Part shown: one piece after another, positions 59,242 to 64,000 of the stretch
Position numbering within the stretch: the first letter of the stretch is position 1
How the letters are laid out: every line of letters begins with the position of its first letter
NCBI GenBank assembly: GCA_963677625.2
Contig: CAXXSW010000007.1
Location: forward strand, 434,001 to 498,000
DNA from: UBA1351 sp963677625
Lineage (GTDB): Bacteria > Bacillota > Clostridia > Lachnospirales > Vallitaleaceae
Length of the DNA: 64,000 bases
Direction of reading: 5' to 3'
The notes under the pieces: model-generated
What the model was told of the DNA's origin: nothing
Databases searched by the model: none
The model's input: only the letters and a program-made list of their open reading frames with translations
Position numbers and translations under genes: made by a program

Positions 59242-59982
59242 TTAAGCTTGTGCTTGATGGCGACGGTCTTCAAAAGCCTTGGCTTTTTGCATATATTCAA
59301 CAGCTAAAACATGCTCATCCAAATTGGAATAACACTTACTTAGCTCTTCATACATAAGAACGGTCAATGAGTTATATGTCTTCTCTTCATAATAACTAAC
59401 CGCCATAGTAAGATAGTCTACAGCTGTCTTATAGTGAAACATATTAAAATGTGCATTACCAAGAACCATATTCATTCTAGCTTTACTATAGTCATCCAAC
59501 ATCTTATAGTCAATTCTCTTAGACAGGGTAACAACTCTACGATAATCCCCTTCTGTCATAAGCAGATAAAGATTCTGCACTTCCTTTGCTGCCATCATTT
59601 TCTTAATTAATTGCTTAGCCTTCCTATTATAGGCCGTTGCTTTTTCATGATCTTGGCACATGGAGTAAACATCAACAAGCTTAGAATATAGTTCATATGC
59701 ACTTAGCTCATTATCCAGCATAAACTCATGTTCATAATCCAAAAGTTCTTCTAAAACCAACTTCGCCTCTTCATAATTGCCTTCTTTCATAAGAATAGAC
59801 CCATATTTAAAATGGGTACTAATAAAGACATCTCTAATAAACGAGTTCTGGAAAATATAAGGTGAGTTAATTTTTAGTTGTTCCATACGGTCAATGATTT
59901 CCGTCAAACGATTACCCTTATAATCCTCAACCAGTTCTTTGGCAAGACCTGCCAATTCTTCATTGTAAGTTTGATTACCCAT
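59242..59982 (-). CDS. TPR-like helical protein
   Basis: 246 aa, GGAG before the ATG. Helix-turn-helix tetratricopeptide text (KYGSILMKEGNYEEAKLVLE, VYSMCQDHEKATAYNRKAKQ, GNAHFNMFHYKTAVDYLTMA, YSNLDEHVLAVEYMQKAKAF). Cytoplasmic. Lies 20 bp after the MarR gene, so probably co-transcribed. Function unknown; scaffold or sensor partner is a guess. Confidence 0.7.
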   Translation of the reverse strand: MGNQTYNEELAGLAKELVEDYKGNRLTEIIDRMEQLKINSPYIFQNSFIRDVFISTHFKYGSILMKEGNYEEAKLVLEELLDYEHEFMLDNELSAYELYSKLVDVYSMCQDHEKATAYNRKAKQLIKKMMAAKEVQNLYLLMTEGDYRRVVTLSKRIDYKMLDDYSKARMNMVLGNAHFNMFHYKTAVDYLTMAVSYYEEKTYNSLTVLMYEELSKCYSNLDEHVLAVEYMQKAKAFEDRRHQAQA

Positions 59983-60002
59983 ACCACCACTCCAAAAGAT
60001 TA

Positions 60003-60458
60003 TTATTTTTCCAGTTTCTTCTTCTCTTCCTGGAAAAAAGTATCCACTTTCTTCAATGAACTGGTTAATACCTTCAGTTCATCAATCTCAAGACTTCCTA
60101 CAATCTTCTCCACCATACGGTTGTGAAATTCCAAATGATGTCTAAAAGCAGATTTTCCCTTATTCGTTAAAGATACCAGAACAACCCGACGGTCTTTGGA
60201 AGAGCGGATTCGTTCTACATATCCCTTCTTGACAAGATGATTAATAGCTATAGTTAATGTTCCTACGGTAATAGATAAATCCTTTGCAATTGAAGACATA
60301 TTCCTAGCCTTGTTAAAGCCAATAGCTTCAATGGTATGCATATCTGTCATGGTCAGTTCTTTATATGGACCTTTGGCAAGACTCTTCTCTTCTACCTTCA
60401 ATATATCGTTAAACAGATGAACCAAAATTTGATTCAACACTTCCCTAGATTCTTCCAT
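60003..60458 (-). CDS. MarR-family transcriptional regulator
   Basis: 151 aa from ATG 60458 (AAGGTGAT upstream; the frame can extend to 60485 without a site). Winged helix: TMTDMHTIEAIGFNKARNMS, recognition region LSITVGTLTIAINHLVKKGY and the wing with DRR (RSSKDRRVVLVSLTNKGKSA). The sequence recalls FabT-type regulators of fatty-acid genes, but no fab genes are next to it, so the target is open. Confidence 0.88.
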   Translation of the reverse strand: MEESREVLNQILVHLFNDILKVEEKSLAKGPYKELTMTDMHTIEAIGFNKARNMSSIAKDLSITVGTLTIAINHLVKKGYVERIRSSKDRRVVLVSLTNKGKSAFRHHLEFHNRMVEKIVGSLEIDELKVLTSSLKKVDTFFQEEKKKLEK

Positions 60459-60548
60459 ATAATCACCTTTGTCTAGAATTGACATTATTGTACTTCTCTA
60501 ATTATTGCCCCTTATAAAGATTAGTAGTCCTCATATCTATTGTACTAG

Positions 60549-60588
60549 AACTCATCAGAAAATGCTAATGTTTATTCTCTGATGAGTT
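60549..60588 (-). terminator. Hairpin after lipoprotein gene
   Basis: aactcatcaga/tctgatgagtt, 11-bp perfect stem, 18-nt loop; no long T-run in either direction. Confidence 0.6.
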
Positions 60589-60601
60589 CTCTATTTAACT
60601 T

Positions 60602-62647
60602 TTACTCTATGGCCATAATAGCATCTGCAACTTCTGAAACACTTGCACCACTATATAAACTAGTAAGTGGATCTTGTAAAGCCATATAGAAGCTATAAAG
60701 ATTATTATTCTGATTTTCAGTAATTCCATTCTCTACCAAGGCAATATAGTCATCAACTGGAATATAAGAGTAATATTCCATTTGATCCCGCATCGTTGAC
60801 GCAACAGGTATAGATGCCATACTATTAGCTACATTGGCAAATTCGTAATTATCATCCATAATGTAATCATAGAACATAGAAAGCATATCTATCTTCTCCG
60901 GTGCTACAGAAGCCGTTAAGCTCGAAGTATAGAGTCCTGTTCCAATATTATAAAATCTAGCCTTTCTGCCTTCAGTTAAAGGTAAAGCTCCTTGTGAATA
61001 ATAGCTGTAGTAGTAGTCTTCATAAGATTCAATTCTATCATCCATAAGAAAAGATGCCACTTCATAATTATCCATAAATGTCATCATCTCTTCCATAGTC
61101 GTTAGGTATGGGACTATACCATTATCAGGCATGGTAACTATATAGGTGAGTGCCTCTTCAACTATTTGTCTGTCCAGTCCAAAATCTCCACCAGTCAAAT
61201 CAATAGGCTCTCCACCTAATCCGTAGTATATACCAAGAAATCCTTCCGGACTATCCGCAGGGTACATAAAGGAATATTCATACCAATCAGATTCAGCAGT
61301 TAAATCTTCAATAGTTGAAACGCCGATTTTGTCATAATCGCCATAGAGCATAAATTCAGGACGAATAGTCATTGGAAGCATATACTGAACGCCATCTATT
61401 TCTCCCATTTTAAGGGCATCTCCATAATATTCATAAGCAGAAGTATCATAAATATCATTTATATCACCAATAATACCCGTTGAACTTAATTCTTCAGCAT
61501 AATCACCATAGGTGATAACTGCATCAGGAAGGTTATTAAGATTCAATACGGTCAAATCATTAATTATAATCGGTTCAATTATAATTCCTTGAAGTGAAGC
61601 ACTATTAAAAAGTGATAAATAGTAATTATATGTCATATCTGAAAGCCCATACAGTCCAACTTTTACACTAGATGGATCTGTCACGCTATATGTATATGTC
61701 GACATAGGGCTATACTCTTCAGATTCATAACTATAGGCAACAATATTAATAGTGTGTTCCCCAACTGTTAAAGGAATACTATCGTAATAGTACTGAACAT
61801 TACCTTCATAAGTTGCTGGATCTGTTCCGTCTAAAGTATACATAACATCATAATCGTAATTATCTATAACGTAATTAGTTATAACAGGTTGAATAACCTG
61901 ATCATAAGCGCCGGATACAATATCAAGTTCAGGAGCTTCCAGGTCTCCAGTTATCACGTCTCCATCATCTTGATTATCATCTGTATCATCAAAATCATCA
62001 TCCAAGCTATAATCTCCATCATAAACATCCAAGTAAGCATAGGACATGCTGGAGTATTCCTTGTAACGGTTGGTAACCACTAACTGAAGGTTGATGTAAC
62101 CTGCTTCATCGAGGGTAATTCCATCCTTATAAACCATACCATTAGTTCTTGGATTAGACCCATCAAAGGTATAAAGAAGGGTCGATCCACTTGGAACCTC
62201 AAAGGTTAGCGTATCCCCAACATCATATGACCATTCAAGCTCATCAGTGTCAATTGCAGTTGGCACTAATTTTTCATACCAGTCACCTGGTTTTTCACCT
62301 TCACGACGTATATCGCGCCCAAAATCTCCCACTGCATCAACAGCACTAACTAAATCAAAATCATCATTATCCAGATTATCATCAATCATATCCAGATAGT
62401 CAGCCAACCAGGAGTTAGCTTCATCAATGAGCCCGTCTTCTATATAAGATTTTGCAACCAAGTCCCATGCTTCCAAGTTTAAAGGCTCTTTTTCCAATAC
62501 TTTCTTAGCCTCATCAACTGCAGCAGCATAGTCACCCTGTCGCATCATACTCTTAACTGCCTCAATCCCTGTAGGTCCACCAAGCTGGCATCCAGCTAAA
62601 ATTAGAACCAACATAAGTGCTGATATTTTTCTTAACATATTCTTCAT
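60602..62647 (-). CDS. Lipoprotein with TPR-like, chitobiase-type and solute-binding-like regions
   Basis: 681 aa from ATG 62647 (GGAGG upstream). Lipobox LILAGC. About 25-85: a TPR-like pair (AVKSMMRQGDYAAAVDEAKK, LEAWDLVAKSYIEDGLIDEA). About 150-340: two chitobiase/HEX_C-like beta units (LLYTFDGSNPRTNGMVYKDG, VMYTLDGTDPATYEGNVQYY) separated by a very acidic linker. About 340-681: a region like ABC solute-binding proteins (VKVGLYGLSDMTYNYYLSLF, MLPMTIRPEFMLYGDYDKIG). Membrane-anchored outside; ligand unknown. No transporter genes adjoin it. Confidence 0.75.
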   Translation of the reverse strand: MKNMLRKISALMLVLILAGCQLGGPTGIEAVKSMMRQGDYAAAVDEAKKVLEKEPLNLEAWDLVAKSYIEDGLIDEANSWLADYLDMIDDNLDNDDFDLVSAVDAVGDFGRDIRREGEKPGDWYEKLVPTAIDTDELEWSYDVGDTLTFEVPSGSTLLYTFDGSNPRTNGMVYKDGITLDEAGYINLQLVVTNRYKEYSSMSYAYLDVYDGDYSLDDDFDDTDDNQDDGDVITGDLEAPELDIVSGAYDQVIQPVITNYVIDNYDYDVMYTLDGTDPATYEGNVQYYYDSIPLTVGEHTINIVAYSYESEEYSPMSTYTYSVTDPSSVKVGLYGLSDMTYNYYLSLFNSASLQGIIIEPIIINDLTVLNLNNLPDAVITYGDYAEELSSTGIIGDINDIYDTSAYEYYGDALKMGEIDGVQYMLPMTIRPEFMLYGDYDKIGVSTIEDLTAESDWYEYSFMYPADSPEGFLGIYYGLGGEPIDLTGGDFGLDRQIVEEALTYIVTMPDNGIVPYLTTMEEMMTFMDNYEVASFLMDDRIESYEDYYYSYYSQGALPLTEGRKARFYNIGTGLYTSSLTASVAPEKIDMLSMFYDYIMDDNYEFANVANSMASIPVASTMRDQMEYYSYIPVDDYIALVENGITENQNNNLYSFYMALQDPLTSLYSGASVSEVADAIMAIE

Positions 62648-62784
62648 CTCTTCCTCCACTTTCAAGGCTTATGTCATTCATTTATGCCTTGTATTATATT
62701 ATTACTTTTATTGCCATAATATGACTTCTCTATTGTACCTTGTTAACGGTAAATATACAAGATTTGAACCACAATAATCTTCCC

Positions 62785-62829
62785 ATAAAAACCCCTATAC
62801 TCAGTGTATCTCATATCGAGTATAGGGGT
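62785..62829 (-). terminator. Rho-independent terminator after CBS-domain gene
   Basis: 12-bp perfect stem acccctatactc/gagtataggggt, 15-nt loop, TTTTTA on the minus strand. Confidence 0.85.
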
Positions 62830-62930
62830 ATAAGTATACTTATAATGTATAAAGTAATAATCAATGACTAAGTATACAAGATATATTTGTGCTCAAGTAC
62901 CCAAAGCACTAGTTAATCCTTATTACTTAA

Positions 62931-63374
62931 TCAAGCTCGCATTAAGCTATCCTGACCATTAAAAGGTGCAAGATGAGGTCCGGTAAATAAGTTATTTTCC
63001 ATAATATCACTTCTTCGAATCAATCCGATAAATATACCGCTGTCATCTACCACTGGAACAAAATTCTGGAATCTTGTCATATCCATAACCTTTTCAAGGC
63101 TAGCATTAATGGATACAGCTTCTATCGTTCTAGACCGTTTAAGGGAACCAATATGAACTTTCTCTGCATCCCGTAAATTAAGGTCCATATGATTCTTTAC
63201 ATACCAAAGAATGTCTCCTTCTGACAGAGTATAAACATATTTACCATTCTTATCTACAACAGGTACAGCTCCAAACTTGTGATATTCCATCTTTTCCATG
63301 GCCTGCCTAAGTGTCATAGTATTCTTTAATGTTACCGTTTCGCTTTTAGGTGTTAATAAAAACGCTATATTCAT
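62931..63374 (-). CDS. CBS-domain pair protein
   Basis: 147 aa, GGAGAG before the ATG. Two CBS domains: about 10-65 (LRQAMEKMEYHKFGAVPVVD, YTLSEGDILWYVKNH) and about 80-135 (SLEKVMDMTRFQNFVPVVDD, FIGLIRRSDIMENNL). Such stand-alone pairs bind adenine nucleotides and act as regulators. Monocistronic with its own terminator. Confidence 0.9.
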   Translation of the reverse strand: MNIAFLLTPKSETVTLKNTMTLRQAMEKMEYHKFGAVPVVDKNGKYVYTLSEGDILWYVKNHMDLNLRDAEKVHIGSLKRSRTIEAVSINASLEKVMDMTRFQNFVPVVDDSGIFIGLIRRSDIMENNLFTGPHLAPFNGQDSLMRA

Positions 63375-63517
63375 TTTTACATCTCTCCATTCATCTGTTA
63401 TTATATCAACTGTTCTATACTGTCAAGTTTTAGTAATTTCTAGCACCATTTAAGTCTAACAGATAAATATGAAGTTTGTATGTTGAAATATTTAAAATTT
63501 ATTAAAAACCAGCTGCT

Positions 63518-64000
63518 TTATGCTTCTAAACCACTAACAAGTTCTTCAATATACCCTTTAAGCACTTGATCATTACCACCGCTAGCATGAATGTTCTTAA
63601 CTATAGCCGTCCCTACAATAACCGCATCAGCCAAACCACTCATCCGTTTTACATCTTCCTTGCTAGAAATACCAAAGCCAACTGCTACAGGAATTTTGGC
63701 ATAGGTTTTCACCTCAGCCAGATAATCCTCTAAGTCCTTATGAAATTCTGACTCTCGACCTGTTACACCCATGGATGAGACAGTATAGACAAAACCGCTT
63801 CCATGAACTAGGGTATAAGCCATTCGGTCTTTAGATGTTGGTGTGGCAAAAGGAATAAGCGCTACTTTATCCTGGTCCATAAACTGGGTTAGTTCGTCTT
63901 GCTCTTCATAAGGGAGATCTGGAATAATTAAACCATCTATCCCCACCTCTTCACACTTTCTAACAAACTTTTCCACACCATAAACAGTTAAGGTGTTGAA
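63518..64000 (-). CDS. trpA: Tryptophan synthase alpha chain (partial)
   Basis: The frame is open to the right edge; about 160 C-terminal residues are present. TrpA barrel motifs: TVYGVEKFVRKCEEVGIDGL, IIPDLPYEEQDE (catalytic Asp region), ALIPFATPTSKDRM, VYTVSSMGVTG, VAVGFGISSKEDVKRM and ADAVIVGTAIVKNI. Cleaves indole-3-glycerol phosphate to indole in the alpha-beta complex. Likely the last gene of a trp operon outside the window. Confidence 0.95.
   Translation of the reverse strand, partial: FNTLTVYGVEKFVRKCEEVGIDGLIIPDLPYEEQDELTQFMDQDKVALIPFATPTSKDRMAYTLVHGSGFVYTVSSMGVTGRESEFHKDLEDYLAEVKTYAKIPVAVGFGISSKEDVKRMSGLADAVIVGTAIVKNIHASGGNDQVLKGYIEELVSGLEA

Overview
The window is AT-rich DNA from a low-GC Firmicute. 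The anaerobic Clostridia (Lachnospirales-like) fit best: there is a YesM/YesN-type two-component pair, oligopeptide ABC operons with AGGAGG-type ribosome sites, SLH-domain surface proteins, and a minus-strand housekeeping block with metG, tatD, a DUF3881-family gene and trpA. This placement rests on gene families, not on a database search.

Layout. (1) 1-4271, minus: histidine kinase, AraC-type response regulator and a lipoprotein solute-binding protein (cut by the left edge), joined by start/stop overlaps. (2) 5212-10859, minus: a complete peptide ABC transporter (binding lipoprotein, two permeases, two ATPases). A possible leader peptide lies in front of the binding protein and a hairpin separates it from the permeases. 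(3) 11015-14331, plus: ECF-like sigma factor, membrane protein, ABC ATPase and ABC-2 permease with overlapping genes. (4) 14390-15150: decayed IS3-type remnants. (5) 15311-27521: a surface-protein region with a large SLH/FN3 protein (minus), then a visibly GC-richer plus-strand run of a MalT-like LuxR regulator, DUF2442 genes, a Gly-rich beta-helix protein and an SLH protein.

(6) 27685-54870 is an accretion of integrated DNA at a tRNA-Arg(CCU) gene. The intact tRNA (54797-54870) is followed by a tyrosine integrase. Its 3' end recurs as a 44-bp exact copy at 42892 and a 29-bp copy at 27685, so at least two elements sit in tandem. The inner element (42.9-54.8 kb) carries integrase, a serine resolvase split from its likely res site by an IS256-type insertion, a lone P-loop helicase-like protein, and a three-gene operon of OLD nuclease, UvrD-like helicase and a SEC-C/HEPN-like protein that looks like an extended Gabija-type defence system. 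The outer element (27.7-42.9 kb) is a polymorphic-toxin locus: a full-length secreted deaminase-type toxin with its immunity gene, then an array of five orphan toxin/immunity cassettes in the same orientation. Two IS110-family elements with about 450-500-nt conserved non-coding left ends (probable bridge-RNA loci) sit exactly at cassette boundaries. Two orphan toxins are killed by nonsense codons, one of them apparently in the catalytic ExE motif of an ADP-ribosyltransferase.

(7) 54932-64000, minus: ordinary chromosome with DUF3881, a 43-aa gene, tatD, metG, a TPR-like protein, a MarR regulator, a lipoprotein, a CBS protein and the end of trpA.

The most unusual parts are the toxin-cassette array with IS110 at its joints, and the OLD/UvrD/SEC-C operon. 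Functional calls come from motifs read by eye; no database or structure search was possible.
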